DNA of 64,000 bases from Dendrolimus kikuchii (lineage: Eukaryota; Arthropoda; Insecta; Lepidoptera; Lasiocampidae): NCBI GenBank assembly GCA_019925095.2, contig CM034408.1, forward strand, positions 930,001 to 994,000, written 5' to 3'. The position numbers and the translations under genes are program-made. Positions 1 through 9,713 of this stretch are shown here, piece after piece. The notes under the pieces are model-generated. The model was not told the DNA's origin, ran no database searches, and was given only the letters and a program-made list of their open reading frames with translations. Every line of letters begins with the position of its first letter. The first letter of the stretch is position 1.

Positions 1-197
1 ATCACGGCCGTCTTCGAGAGGCCCAAGGGTGGGGGTTGGAGGGGGAGGTTGATTGATGTCCCGTACCCTCGCCGACAATATGCGAGTCGTGTTTTCTATT
101 CCTCGTATTTAAAAAATAGTACGAACAGTATATGTTGATATATATTTTTGAAGGTACCTACCGTAGTTTCTAACACAAATGACATCGTCATGTCATG

Positions 198-706
198 TAT
201 AGTCTGATTTTTAATTACCTGGACTAAAATGACAGCTGCGATCGCCTTTTTTTATGTTTAAGGCTTGGCAACTAGGCCTGGGTTAAGGCGCCGTTGTATT
301 GTTGGCTACAATCGAGTCATTCAACGGAGTTCTTGTGAAAACTCGAAAGGCCACATTTGGCTACATAGTTCACATTTCTCCCAAAAACACCTAATTACTA
401 CTCAAAAACTACCAATATCCTACAACTATTGTTCATTTTAGAGTAATTTTACACATTTTTAGAAAATAAAACTGCACGGCACAACATCTCCTTTCAGTTC
501 CCGCCAAAAACTCCGATCGCCTTTTTGTTGCAAGCTTTAGCATAGTGTTGTAGTATGATTCATTCATAAGTGTAAGAGTCGCTGATTTAACTCGCACAAT
601 TCACTTATGAATTAGCCATAGAACAACACTATGCTCCAAGCTTGCCACATACAAAAAGGTCCATCGCAGGTGTCATTTTAGTCCAGATAATTAAAAATCA
701 GTATAG
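198..706. mobile_element. Palindromic MITE, split by a family C retroposon
   Basis: The segment at 198-250 (GGACTAAAATGACAGCTGCG region) returns as its reverse complement at about 650-706 (TGTCATTTTAGTCC region). The inner part folds too: GCAAGCTTTAGCATAGTGTT near 530 pairs with AACACTATGCTCCAAGCTTG near 625. With the nested insertion removed the element is about 235 bp, nearly all hairpin and without coding capacity. This is the architecture of a foldback DNA transposon. I cannot name the superfamily; flanking TA dinucleotides are compatible with a Tc1/mariner-type duplication. Confidence 0.6.
252..513 (-). mobile_element. Family C retroposon, copy 1
   Basis: On the minus strand the element runs from GAGTTTTTGGCGGGAACTGA to an A tail. 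It is flanked by a 13-bp direct repeat, CGATCGCCTTTTT, at 239-251 and 514-526, inside the palindromic MITE. Copies 2 (12924-13431) and 3 (16906-17176) share the same sense-strand start. I see no tRNA-like head and no open reading frame, so it is a short retroposon of unknown origin. Confidence 0.6.
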
Positions 707-1021
707 ATATAAATGTGACAGGTGAATTTCGCACTATGGTTGCTGCATACATCCATATCGGAGCTACATACTCGTACATACAGTCATCGCAGCGGACAAC
801 GGAGAACTTAAAATCGCCGGACACTATTGTCTCAATCGTAGGTTTGCTTGATTTCGGTATTCTGTTAATTTCACTGACGTGCCCGTGGGACGCCACTCTA
901 CCTTTATAAGTATTTTAAGTCGAAAACTCGCAAAACAAACTTTTAATGCTAACATTTCAATATTCATGTCGTCTAATGCCATTTTTGCTAATGTTAATAC
1001 CAAATTTCTTCTACTATATAT
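707..1021. other. Unassigned spacer
   Basis: No gene is supported. The part around 735-800 (GAGCTACATACTCG, CAGTCATCGCAGCGG) resembles 11730-11780 (GAGCTGCATACGTG, GTCATCGCAGCGG), so it may be a degraded repeat. The short ORFs on both strands overlap each other and look random. Confidence 0.4.
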
Positions 1022-1493
1022 AGAGTTTAGCGGGACTCGAATTAAAATGCCGTTAAAATTATTATAAAGTTTATTAGAACTAACAAACATGTATAACACA
1101 GGTACAAATATAACCGAACACAACAAATCGAAACGTAATGCAGAAGATCGTAATTCAATAAAACGCGCAATGTCCGTCACTATTAGATTCCTGAATATAC
1201 ACACGTCACGGCCTTATCGTAGTCGTATCGCAACTGCCCCCTCTCTCCATCAGGCCATCGTTTTATACTGCACAAATGCAAATATACCCGTCGACATAAT
1301 TTCCTAGAATTAGCCAGTATTTATAATCCGTAACACCTGGCTAAAATAACTGGAAACGTATGGCAAAATATAAGTAAACCAAAAAAAGACGATCATAAAA
1401 GGATTACAAATAGTTCAAATGCCGACAGGTAATGAAATGTGTTTTTACAGATTAGGAGTGGAATTTGTTTTTGTCGGAACCTAAGTTGTAACA
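1022..1493 (-). mobile_element. Solo LTR of family G, copy 1
   Basis: Read on the minus strand it starts TGTTACAAC, carries a TATA box (GCAGTATAAAACGATGG near 1270), a LTR-type AATAAA-like signal (AATAAACTTTATAA) and ends near CATTTTAATTCGAGTCCCGC. The terminal CGTAACA seen in the other copies is degraded here. No internal region or second LTR lies nearby, so it is a recombination-derived solo LTR. Six other copies occur in the window. Confidence 0.65.
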
Positions 1494-1959
1494 ATATTAT
1501 AGATTTAGTATACTTAATAGGATATGAATTTTTGACACCATCGCAATGAAATAGTGCTTTGAATATTTTCGCTCGGTTACGTTTTGATATAACAAAGTAA
1601 ATGGGGTGTATTTACAATGCCATAAATAATCTTTTGGAGGTCTTCAGGTGGAAAATAAATACTGTTATGTGTTTGAATTGCAGTTCAGGAATGCATGTTT
1701 ATTGGGTAAAAATACCGATTAATATTTTATATTACATCACACATTTAGCTGCTAAACAAAATATAACATTTAATAATAATAAGCGCATTGGAACGATTAC
1801 ACATGTCGCGGTGAGGTGAGGCGAGGTATGGAGGGAAACACGGTGGCCCCGACTAGAAGCGGAGCGCTTGCCGATCCTTTGCGAACGGCCGCCGTGGTGA
1901 TCGGACATCTGCGGCTACAATCTAATACTATGAAAGAAAACTTAACTTATTTACTTATA
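1494..1959. other. Unassigned spacer with a GC-rich patch
   Basis: Mostly AT-rich and featureless, but 1803-1915 is abruptly GC-rich and CpG-bearing (GTCGCGGTGAGG, GCGAACGGCCGCCGTGG). Both strands are open there for 30-40 codons without a recognisable product. It may be a remnant of an exon or of a GC-rich element. Confidence 0.3.
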
Positions 1960-2301
1960 CTAGTGGTCGTCTGTGGTCGAAATTCGACCACAAAAATTAC
2001 TGTGAAAGACTATATATACTTCTATAATCACAGATTTTGCCAATCCTTACACTGTTAATTTGAATTTAACAATAAACAAAAGAGTATATATGCGTGTCTG
2101 TGTCAAATACATGGTAGTGTGTGCAATTTTTTTTTTAACGATATAATGTATTTTTTTAGGAATAATTTAAAAAAATTAGCATTCTGCACTTCTTCTCTAT
2201 ATAAACTATAAGTGTGCGAAATTTCATACTCCTTCCGCGCAGTTTTCGTAAAAAGGGGTATAACATTTTTGCAATTTTTGCTTCACGTATTAATATATAG
2301 A
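1960..2301 (-). mobile_element. Non-autonomous Helitron, family K
   Basis: On the minus strand it begins TCTATATATTAATACGTG and ends GGTCGAATTTCG...GACCACTAG, and it lies between A and T. TC...CTAG between A and T is the Helitron signature. The 342 bp contain no ORF. A second copy (17990-18541) and a fragment (63413-63508) share the sequence. Confidence 0.75.
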
Positions 2302-2323
2302 TTCTACCCATAGTCCCTCAAGA

Positions 2324-2692
2324 CTATAAGTAGAATACTAAGACCAGATCACCGTCTTCTATGGGTAAGGCGTCTAGAAGGCTGGTTATGTTTTCTCGCT
2401 GGATCGCCATACTGATCCGTTGCCCGATGTAGGCACCAGCCTTCTGGTCACCTGAAGAGTCAATGACTCGTTTTGATAATTTTTGGTAGAGGCTCATGGC
2501 CTCAGGACCATACGGTCCAAGCGTCTCGACAGCAAACGGCACAAACATATAACTCTCACTGAGGGTTGCGTATTTGCGCCACTTGAGTGATTCAGCTGTT
2601 CCCGCCACCGAACCGGCTAATCTAGACGTGTTTGGTAAATGGGATGCGGCCAACGTGTCTACGCTGGTCGCATCCCATACTAAAGGCTAGCC
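2324..2692 (-). pseudogene. LINE C-terminal endonuclease-like domain fragment (family O)
   Basis: The minus strand reads PLVWDATSVDTLAASHL, then VPFAVETLGPYGPEAM, then AYIGQRISMAIQRENI, ending at a stop at 2324. This order (a W-D-x-T-x-V strand, a VPFAVETLG block, a GQRIS-x-xIQR block) is one I know from the C-termini of invertebrate LINE-type ORFs, where a preceding PD motif suggests a restriction-like nuclease fold. The N-terminal part and the reverse transcriptase are missing. A second frameshifted copy lies at 35511-35960. Family assignment is inference. Confidence 0.5.
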
Positions 2693-3250
2693 ACAAAGTA
2701 AATTAAGAAATATGATCCCCAACATGTTTCTTTCCTCTTTTCCTCGAGAGCCAGCTCTCTCGATTAAGGACAAACAAAATAGAAAATAGACGAAACAAAA
2801 TTCGACGAAACGATTCGGCCCAAACCACCGTCAATGGACATCAGTCTCTCTATGAGATCGGACCTTAGATTCTTTATTATTACTCGTATTATTGCAAATC
2901 TCTGGTTAATTAAATTAGTCTTTTTTAAAAAAAAAACCGGGAGTCCGGTCTAACGGTTCAGACCGTTAACTTTGAAGCCGGGATCCACGTTTTAAAATTT
3001 CTTGTCCATTCCGCGCAGTCTTCGGTATTCCTTGTTTCAGGACTATTGATATGCATGTCCAATATGTCCAGTATTTCTTGGGCCTACCCATTCTACCGGG
3101 ACGTAGACGAGGCGGCGTATCCAGCTATTTGTTTCATATATGTATAAATTTCTTTCTTGCTAGCCTGGATCTTGATATTCTCGCCAAAGACTGTACTCCT
3201 GATTATAGTGTGGCTTTGATTGCCGTTTCACGAGAAACACAAACCTGATG
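2693..3250. other. Unassigned spacer
   Basis: No gene is supported. A short perfect hairpin (TAACGGT, loop TCAG, ACCGTTA) lies at 2951-2968. The 3' half may belong to the RTE-type remnant that follows, but I could not align it. Confidence 0.35.
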
Positions 3251-3359
3251 TCTGCACTCGCGACACTTTAAGGACGATAAAGTTCTAGGCTCGAAGGACC
3301 ATAAAAGTATGTAGGATCCTTGATCGAAACTACACACACTGCCTGTCCACTACGGGATA

Positions 3360-3540
3360 TAGGCCTTCTCAAATTTACGCCATAGGATATGTGGGTCTCC
3401 GGTATTCCTTATTCAGTCCATTGGGCTGGAGAGCGTCCTACGCTACGTTTGCCGAGACGCGGTCTTCACTCCAGGACTTTTTTGCTCCATCAGCCGTCGG
3501 TCTTGCGACAGATGTGACCGGTCATTGCACTGTATATAAG
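3360..3540 (-). pseudogene. RTE-type reverse transcriptase C-terminal remnant
   Basis: The minus strand reads GHICRKTDG-stop-WSKKVLE-stop-RPRLGKRSVGRSPA. This is the tail of RTE-clade polymerases (GHI-RR-D-RW---VLEW-PR-G-R-VGRPP), here with two in-frame stops. It is a dead 5'-truncated copy. The related remnant at 45030-45660 preserves more of the domain. Confidence 0.6.
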
Positions 3541-3929
3541 TGTAACCTGTAATATATATTTTTCTCTGGCAATTTAAGCACAGCTGTCATAAATATTATA
3601 ATATGGGCCTGTTTAAATTTTCCACATCATCGCTCGCAGCCCGGGCGGCCCTCCAGGCCGGTGGAACAAATGTCCCCCTATTAAGTGCAAATGCATGGGA
3701 CATTGTCCCAACGTGTAGCAAACGACCATTTAATCTGTCCCCGGAAAAATACGGACACAATGGGCTTATGTTTTCCTTTTGAACTAGGCGCCATCGCGTG
3801 GTTTTTTTGCGAAATATTTCCTTCATAAAAATATTCCTTTTTCTCGGAAACAACTAAGTTTATATGGATAAAATTTGACAGCGAGGTTACATAACTTAAA
3901 TAGCAGTATTATTTTCAGCCAAGAATATG
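3541..3929. other. Unassigned spacer
   Basis: An 85-codon ORF on the minus strand (3596-3853) crosses a GC-rich patch (CCCGGGCGGCCCTCCAGG) but matches no family I know. Nothing else stands out. Confidence 0.3.
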
Positions 3930-4338
3930 CCAAAAATCCACAATTGATATTTCAAAATCAAGAAGGAATTTTATGACTCCCTTTTTGAGAAACTCGCATC
4001 TTGCAGCGCTGTGGAAAATCCTCAGCCGGAAACTTATCCCAAAACCCAAGGTGCACAGAAGAAATGTTCCAGAAAACCGTTGTGTAGAGGTACATGAGCG
4101 AAGTAGTTCAAGGAAGTGGGGATGAACGCCCAGTCGATGGCCAGCGATGTGGTGGTAGAAATAAGATGAAGGCACCATTCTAAACAGTTACAGTACAGGC
4201 GGTGGAACACTCCAAGAGACGCGAAGTCTTCTTTGAAGGCCAAGCGTATCTAGACCTTCTGTGAGAATGGGATCAGCGACAACGCGAACTGCTTGACATT
4301 GAATACAGTCTAGGGGATTAAGTTGTTACACAGGTGCT
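3930..4338 (-). pseudogene. LINE ORF2 C-terminal remnant (CR1/Jockey-like)
   Basis: The minus strand, read with frameshifts, gives PLDCIQCQAVRVVADPILTE, then ASLGVFHRLYCNCLEW, then a TQRFSGTFLLCTLGF block and CEFLKKGVIKFLL. This order of blocks (LD-IQ-RAVR-V-DP-LT, SL-VFYR-Y-G-C, TRFS--FLPRT--LWN) is typical of non-LTR ORF2 C-termini. The reading continues after the MITE at 4858 as a decayed stretch. Several frame breaks make it a pseudogene. Confidence 0.55.
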
Positions 4339-4849
4339 CAGTGATTAATTTACATTAGGGGCACAAAGGGCTAGTGCCCAAGACGACAACATTTTTGAAG
4401 GTGGCAAAATTTGGAGTGTTAGCAAAAAAACTTTCAAGCTTCAGCTATAAAAATTAATGATTTTCAAAAATTGGGAAGTTATTGGTTTCATGCCAAATCT
4501 TAAAAATCGAGTTCTCATTGGATATTTACGTAGTGAAGTCTAGTTACAGTGCATAGATAATAAAGCGGTATTTTTTTCCGTGCAGGAACGGAGAAAGAAT
4601 ACAATTTCCTGCGGCCGGGCGGCCTGTCGTAAAAGGCGACAAAACAACCTACAGCCAGGTGGTAGGGTATTTACCCGACTGGACGGCTACCACCCCTGGT
4701 CTAAAGTATGTCGCCATAACAACCTTGAGTTGTGTTCGGGCATTAGTGACCAGGTTCCATCAAGTGGGCCGTCTGCCTGTCTGCTGAACTCCTGCAACAA
4801 AAAAAATTCATAGTGCCCTAGGGCGGCACTTAAGGTAAATCCGGCCCTG
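4339..4849. mobile_element. hAT-like MITE
   Basis: The ends are CAGTGATTAATTTACATTAG and, as reverse complement, CAGGGCCGGATTTACCTTAA. They are flanked by a perfect 8-bp direct repeat, CAGGTGCT, at 4331-4338 and 4850-4857. An 8-bp duplication with CAG...CTG ends is the hAT pattern. It interrupts the LINE remnant on either side and itself carries a family A insertion. A relative with similar ends sits at 53279-53579. Confidence 0.7.
4578..4806 (+). mobile_element. Family A retroposon, copy 1 (internal deletion)
   Basis: Family A in full is about 310 bp: it starts ATCCGTGCAGGAACGGAG, contains GGTGGTAGGGCATTTGCCCG and ends GGGCCGTCTGCCTG...CCTGCAATA plus A tail. This copy has both ends but lacks about 90 bp between CCAGGTTC and CATCAAGTGG. 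The 70-codon ORF seen in the 5' half of many copies has the same frame but different stops and substitutions, so I treat the family as non-coding: a SINE or a LINE-derived 3' end. Confidence 0.7.
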
Positions 4850-4990
4850 CAGGTGCTCCATATCACTTCTCGAAGAATTGTTGCAAACAGCGCAAAAACA
4901 GACCACAAAAACTGGCGTCGTAATAAGGACAAGACATACTCAAAATTAACAGTTCAATATATCTCTATCCATCACAACAATAACACAAAT
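4850..4990. other. Continuation of the LINE remnant (weak)
   Basis: On the minus strand this joins the LINE remnant across the hAT-like insertion (SSRSDMEH, where relatives have S--MEYC). The sequence is too decayed to define its 5' limit. Confidence 0.3.
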
Positions 4991-5236
4991 TGTGGCGGCC
5001 GGCGACAGTTGCAATTCACCAAAAATTGTAAGGTTCGAATATCGAAGGGCTGTCGCTAGTCACCCCCCGTCAGCTCTAGAGTGAGTCGTGTATTATTACG
5101 TTTGTATTGTGTGGGATTTATTTCAAGTAAAAGACAATTAGTGCATACAGACTTTCATTTAATTCCCGCTGTTCGACACCCCACGATTGGAGTCTATCGA
5201 GAAGTATATAACCGTAGGCATTACCAATTACAACAC

Positions 5237-5254
5237 TGGTGACCCCGACTTGAT
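5237..5254 (+). promoter_or_regulatory. Primer binding site, tRNA-Trp type
   Basis: TGGTGACCCCGACTTGAT begins two bases into the interior of the LTR element. 17 of 18 bases match the complement of the insect tRNA-Trp 3' terminus as I remember it. Confidence 0.75.
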
Positions 5255-5426
5255 ATATATTGTATTATATTGTGTAGTAATTATTGTGATATAAAGGGGA
5301 ATATATTTTATTGTTTTTTAAGTTCATGTTAGGTATTTGTGTTGTAATTCGAATTTAATATTTTTTTGTTTTCAAAAGTAGTTCACATTTGTACATTAAT
5401 ATTTTTATTTTAGCGCAGTGTTTGCC

Positions 5427-5462
5427 GGACGCCACGTAACTTGTTATCAAGTTACCGAGTCC
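5427..5462. other. Hairpin in the LTR element interior
   Basis: GTAACTTG (5436-5443), loop TTAT, CAAGTTAC (5448-5455), with outer GGAC/GTCC pairs. By position in the leader it could be a dimerisation or packaging structure; that role is inference. Confidence 0.45.
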
Positions 5463-5920
5463 GAGAAACACGACGCAGCATGCTAGGGTTCAGTGATTTA
5501 TTTTGGTGTATTAATATAGTTTGAGTAAAATATTTTTATGCGAATTGTTTCATTTTTTTGTTTAAATAATCTAGAGGTAGTATGTAAGATTTTTTTGTTT
5601 GTATTCTTATACTGTTGATTTTGTTTTATTTTATTATTTTTCTCATTTTGGTTTTTTTTTTATAAAGAGGGGGATGGTGTGGCGGCCGGCAACAGTTGCA
5701 ATTCAGCGAAAATTGTAAGGTCCGAATATTGAAGCGTTGTCGCTAGTCGCCCCCGTCAGCTCCAGAGTGAGTCGTGTATTACGTTTGTATTGTGTGGGAT
5801 TTATTTCGAGTAATAAGTAAAAGACAATTAGTTCATACAGACTTTCATTCAGTTCCCGCTGTTCGACACGCCACGATTGGAGTCTTGACAGAAGCAGGCA
5901 TTACCAATTACAACACAAAT

Positions 5921-6282
5921 AAAACCTCTGCTGACAACCGACAAATCCGCCCCGATATCCCCAATAACCTAAATATCTGACTTCATCCAAATTGCGTAAA
6001 AACTAATAAAAATCCTCATGGGAACACATGTTCACCGCTAGAAGGCAATAAACCGCGAATCCTGGACCGAAATCGGGCCAGATCGTAAACTAAATCCATC
6101 ACTTAAAGTTTTTACTGCGCCCGAGATGTTTAAATGATTCAAGAGACTTGATACGTTGGGATGAAGTCACTTGGAGTCTACGGTTTCTTGTGTAAAGTGC
6201 CTTTAATGTCAGAACGCATTTCAGAGGTTTCTTAGCCTAACGACACACCTACGGAACACGTACAAAGCTTTTGCTTCACGTG
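5921..6282. other. Unassigned spacer
   Basis: No repeat family and no supported gene. Confidence 0.4.
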
Positions 6283-7043
6283 CGGGAGTCGAATTAAAAT
6301 GCCGTTAGAATTATTTTAGAGTTTATTAAGACTATACACATGTACAAATATAACCGAACACAAGAAATCCAAACGTAATGCAGAAGGTCGTAATTCAATA
6401 AAACGCGCAAAGTCCGTCACTGTCAGATTCCCGATATGTACTGTAACGACTAAAACCTTTTTAGTCGTTATTTATATTAAGAAATATAATCATATTAATT
6501 TATTTCATCGAACGCCTCGCAAAACAATCGAGAGCAGAATTGTATCGGGACGCGCATGGAATACATGGTTGAATAAGTCTCTTGATTGATAATATAAATA
6601 TATTATCACTGTACCAGTCTCTTTATTGAAGATCCCGGTCAGCTCGTTTACCGCTGGCCGCTACATGGTGTAGGTAACCGTTGCCCGCTACAGTACACAC
6701 ATCACGCCCGTATCGTAGTCGTAGTTCAACTGACTCCTCTCTCAATCAGGCCGTCGTTTTATACTTCACAAATGCGAATGTGCTCGCCAGGCAACGTCCA
6801 CACAATTTCTTAGTATCGTAATCTGCACACCTGGCTAATGATGCAGCCGCAAGCCGCCGTAAACGAATACAATAGAACAATCGGCTGTTCTCTACAATAA
6901 CTGGAAACGTATACCAATAAATAAGTGAACAAAAGAAGACGATCATAAAGGATTACAATTAGTTCAAATGCCGACAGGTAATAAAATGTGCTTTTACAGA
7001 TTTGTACGTGGAATTTGTCTTTGTCCGGGCCTAGGTTGTAACA
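6283..7043 (-). mobile_element. Family G solo LTR, copy 2, interrupted by another LTR
   Basis: Same landmarks as copy 1 (minus strand TGTTACAACC..., TATA-type AGTATAAAACGACGG near 6765, terminal CATTTTAATTCGACTCCCGC). The copy is split at GTAC by a 251-bp LTR at 6442-6692. Without that insertion it is about 506 bp, in line with the 522-bp complete copy at 47698-48219. Confidence 0.7.
6442..6692. mobile_element. Nested 251-bp solo LTR of a second family
   Basis: The element starts TGTAACGACTAAAACC and ends CCGTTGCCCGCTACA, with a 4-bp duplication GTAC at 6438-6441 and 6693-6696. TG...CA ends and a 4-bp duplication identify an LTR. The first 30 bp fold into AACGACTAA...TTAGTCGTT. No other copy is in the window. 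Confidence 0.7.
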
Positions 7044-7612
7044 ATATTAAAGTATCCTAAAGTAGGAGGCAGCGTCAGCAAAACTATGTACGTTGAAGCG
7101 TACATCCAGAATATTAAGTATACAGAGTATAAAATAGCCTCTTTTTTTTCAATAATATGTTATTTTGAAAATTGAAAGTTTAGAAAAAATATTTTTAACC
7201 TTAAAAAAAAAATCATACCGAAAGGAATAACTTTTTTTCTGTCAATCTACAATGTATTTTAAAAAGGTTAAAAAGTTCTTTTTTTAATTTCAATTGTAGT
7301 GGAACACTTACAAGCCAATAGATGGCGCTGTACAATAATTGAGGTCGCAAACGTTTCCCGAAACATACAAAGAATATATACAAATTTTCAACTGTAACAA
7401 ATGGGCCTAGGCCTGCGAGGAACAACATTAGCCTCGCTGGAAGATCTTCCTTTGAGACGGAGGAGCATTCCATCTCGCTCCTCCACCCTCTACGGGACAC
7501 TCCCTTCACAATCATCAATGTAACACATTATTGAAACAAGGGCGACATACTATCCTTTATGAAAATGCAAATTTAAATTGTGGAATTTAAGTTTGAATTT
7601 TCATTCGTTCCG
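7044..7612. other. Unassigned spacer
   Basis: A 101-codon minus-strand ORF (7213-7518) covers a GC-rich 100-bp stretch near 7400-7500 but resembles no known protein. No repeat match was found within the window. Confidence 0.3.
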
Positions 7613-7662
7613 TATTTTATAAAAGCATTTCGAAAGCGGTTTCGAAATGCTTTTATAAAATA
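7613..7662. repeat. Perfect 23-bp inverted repeat with 4-nt loop
   Basis: TATTTTATAAAAGCATTTCG plus AAA (7613-7635), loop GCGG, then its exact reverse complement at 7640-7662. There is no mismatch in 23 pairs, unlike the decayed hairpins elsewhere. Confidence 0.8.
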
Positions 7663-7904
7663 TCGAAAGAAAGTATTTCTCCTTTCATGCTGAGAAATGC
7701 TACAAAGTCAGTAGGTTTCGAAGCTAAATCGTTTGAAAGTAGCTCGCACTTATTCCATTCCGAGCTATTTCACACGTAACCTTTCGTAGCGTCTAAAAGG
7801 TGATATTAAGTTACGTACACACTGGTTTACAAAATGATACATTTGATATCATTTCGTTTCTCAGTATTTATATCTTATGTTTGTTTATTATGTTGTCTAT
7901 ATTT
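7663..7904. other. Unassigned spacer
   Basis: AT-rich, no repeat match and no supported gene. Confidence 0.35.
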
Positions 7905-8096
7905 TGCCAGGTGGTAGGGCATTTCTCGACTACCCCTAGTCTAAAGCATGTTGCCATAACAACCTTGAGTTGTGTTCCGGCATTAGTGACAAGGTTTCAG
8001 TCTCCCTTAAGAGAGCAACAGCGCATTTGCAGCACTTTTGGTGCTACAAAGGTCCATAGGCGACGGTAACCGCTTTCCATCAAGTGGGCCGTCTGC
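7905..8096 (+). mobile_element. Family A retroposon, copy 2 (5' start at TTTTGCCAGG)
   Basis: It begins TTTTGCCAGGTGGTAGGGC and runs to GGGCCGTCTGC, where it abuts a family B SINE without its own A tail. It shares its 5' junction with the copies at 13825 and, on the other strand, 13314. Confidence 0.65.
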
Positions 8097-8101
8097 AATT
8101 T

Positions 8102-8345
8102 GACGGTTTTTGTGGTTGAGCGGGCTAAGCCTTTGCCGGCTTACCTCACTGCGATGCAGAGGCTCCGGGTTCGATTTCTGGTATGGTAAATTTCGGAAAC
8201 GAATTTTCTCCATTATTTACTATAGTCTTGGTGTCTGGGTTCGGCCCTAGAGTTGTCCGTTGTATATCACCCATAACAAAAGCGTAAATTGCTTAACTTG
8301 GGGATGTACAGTGTGTGTGTTTGTCTGCCGATTACTTAATAGAGA
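8102..8345 (+). mobile_element. tRNA-headed SINE, family B, copy 1
   Basis: The head GTGGTTGAGCGGGCTAAGCC matches a pol III A box, and GGGTTCGATTTCTGG a B box, 60 bp apart. The body reads CTCCATTATTTACTATAGTC and the end TTTGTCTGCCGATTACT. Family B lacks a long A tail. Transcription by RNA polymerase III is inferred from the boxes. The 5' end adjoins a family A fragment. Confidence 0.75.
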
Positions 8346-8370
8346 CAATAACAAAAGTGTTATTGGACAC

Positions 8371-8373
8371 ATC

Positions 8374-8418
<45 letters not shown>

Positions 8419-8463
8419 GTATATATATATGTATATATATGTGTATATATATATATGTATATA

Positions 8464-8502
<39 letters not shown>

Positions 8503-8517
8503 TATCTATCTATATAA
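8371..8517. repeat. (TA)n/(TATG) microsatellite
   Basis: About 130 bp of TA with regular TG interruptions. The Tyr/Ile ORFs through it are an artefact of the repeat. Confidence 0.95.
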
Positions 8518-8665
8518 ATGAAAATGAATGTTGCTAAGCGCTAAAGTCGAGAACGGCTTGACCAATTCGGCAAATATTTTTTTTCGTGTTCTTTAAGGCC
8601 CACGGAAAGTTTTAATAAAAAAATACTTATAAATAAAAATCAATGTTTTGTATGTTTGTTCTCGA
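8505..8665 (+). mobile_element. Helitron-like fragment
   Basis: TCTATCTATATAAATGAAAA followed by GAGAACGGCTTGACCAATTC is a start I know from lepidopteran Helitron families (TC-TATATAAA..., then 'ACGGCTNGACCGATT'). The 3' end CTAG is not found, and the sequence runs into a minisatellite. Confidence 0.5.
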
Positions 8666-8670
8666 TGCGC

Positions 8671-8775
8671 GTGATGATAAAAATGATAATGACAAATATG
8701 ATGATGATAAATACGATAATGATAAACATGATGATGGTAAATATGATAATGATAAATATGATGATGATGAATAAT
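8671..8775. repeat. GATAATGATAAATATGAT minisatellite
   Basis: Imperfect units of GATAATGATAAATATGAT repeat about five times. Confidence 0.8.
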
Positions 8776-9257
8776 CCATGAGCGATATTGACATGCAGAA
8801 TAATTTCTTTTCCCATATACAAACTATTTAAATCGCCTGAACAAACTCCAAGAAACGCTAAGTAATTGTGAAATTTCCTCGGAGACTGAATACTCTCCGA
8901 GGGCTGCCAAAATGAAACGGGGATGGCCCCGTCTTAGGGGAGGCTCGGGGTTCATTAAAAAACTCGATTTGTGTATTGGGACGGACAAAATTTGGTTTTT
9001 ATATTAATATTCGTTTAATAGGTAAATTAATTAAGAAGACAACGATCTCGAATTAAATAGATCTTAAAGAAAAAATGTTTTTAAATATGCCTTGATACGA
9101 CTTATGTATCTAACCAGTGTAAAGTATCCACGATATCAAATTCAAGTATTAAGATAATATTTAAATGACAGCTTCAGCTCAAAATAGATATTTTACTAAA
9201 CAGTTGAGATTTTCAACGTAAACAGACAATACTTTGTTCAAAACAATTTATATGCTG
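8776..9257. other. Unassigned spacer with a hairpin
   Basis: CCTCGGAG/CTCCGAGG pair at about 8878-8903. The rest is AT-rich and may be 3' UTR of the LINE end that follows. Confidence 0.35.
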
Positions 9258-9300
9258 TTTTTCTGTAATGGTGCATAATAAAGAGTTATCTATTTATCCT
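9258..9300 (+). mobile_element. LINE 3' end
   Basis: TTTTCTGTAATGGTGCATAA then TAAAGAGTTATCTATTTATC matches the end of the LINE at 37181-37222 (TTTTCTGTAATGGTGTACAT...). Confidence 0.5.
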
Positions 9301-9524
9301 ATACAATTAAGAATGTTTATATGTATATTTAATTATTTCTACATGTGAATGTTAATGAATTAATTATGATTTACACAATTCTATGATTGCACTAACGATA
9401 TTCTTTCTATTTGTTACAGGTATTAATCAATACGGCGTTACTTCAACAGGTAGAACTTTACCTAACAAGCATATATAGATAATACATATCACAAATAAAT
9501 ATTAAAACATTAGTCTTGATAATG

Positions 9525-9583
9525 TACATAAGCGACGGTAATCACTTCCCATCAGGTTATCTGCTGTTTTAACAATAAAAACA
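9525..9583 (+). mobile_element. Family A retroposon, copy 3 (3' end only)
   Basis: ATAAGCGACGGTAATCACTT, CCATCAGG and CTGCTG remain from the 3' terminus. Strongly 5'-truncated. Confidence 0.5.
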
Positions 9584-9713
9584 TTAATAACTCTATCATG
9601 AAAGTGCCTGAAAAAATTTAAACAAAAATTAAATTAAACATCACGTACGACAGTTTGCTATTTATTTTAATCAGGCGCTGCATATTATTCAAAGGCAAAA
9701 CTTTAACAATCTT

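Larger units (their letters stand above)
4991..5915 (+). mobile_element. Complete non-autonomous LTR retrotransposon (TRIM/LARD-like)
   Basis: Two related LTRs (4991-5235 and 5678-5915), each TGTGGCGGCCGG...ATTACAACA, flank a 442-bp non-coding interior. A 5-bp duplication CAAAT sits at 4986-4990 and 5916-5920. One base after the 5' LTR is TGGTGACCCCGACTTGAT, which matches the complement of the insect tRNA-Trp 3' end except at one base; a Trp primer is known from CsRn1-like Ty3/Gypsy elements. A purine run (AAAGAGGGGGATGG, 5664-5677) precedes the 3' LTR. The LTRs differ by indels and several substitutions, so the insertion is not recent. Without gag or pol it would depend on a partner element. 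Confidence 0.85.

Noticed and set aside
26..48. G-quadruplex at the window start
   Set aside because: Only three G runs of three or more are present (GGGTGGGGGTTGGAGGGGG); no consequence can be argued.
1816..2058. 80-codon ORF through the GC-rich patch
   Set aside because: Its second half lies in Helitron K; no conserved feature.
8260..8521. ORFs rich in Tyr/Ile in two frames (also 26192-26570)
   Set aside because: They are translations of (TA)n microsatellites.
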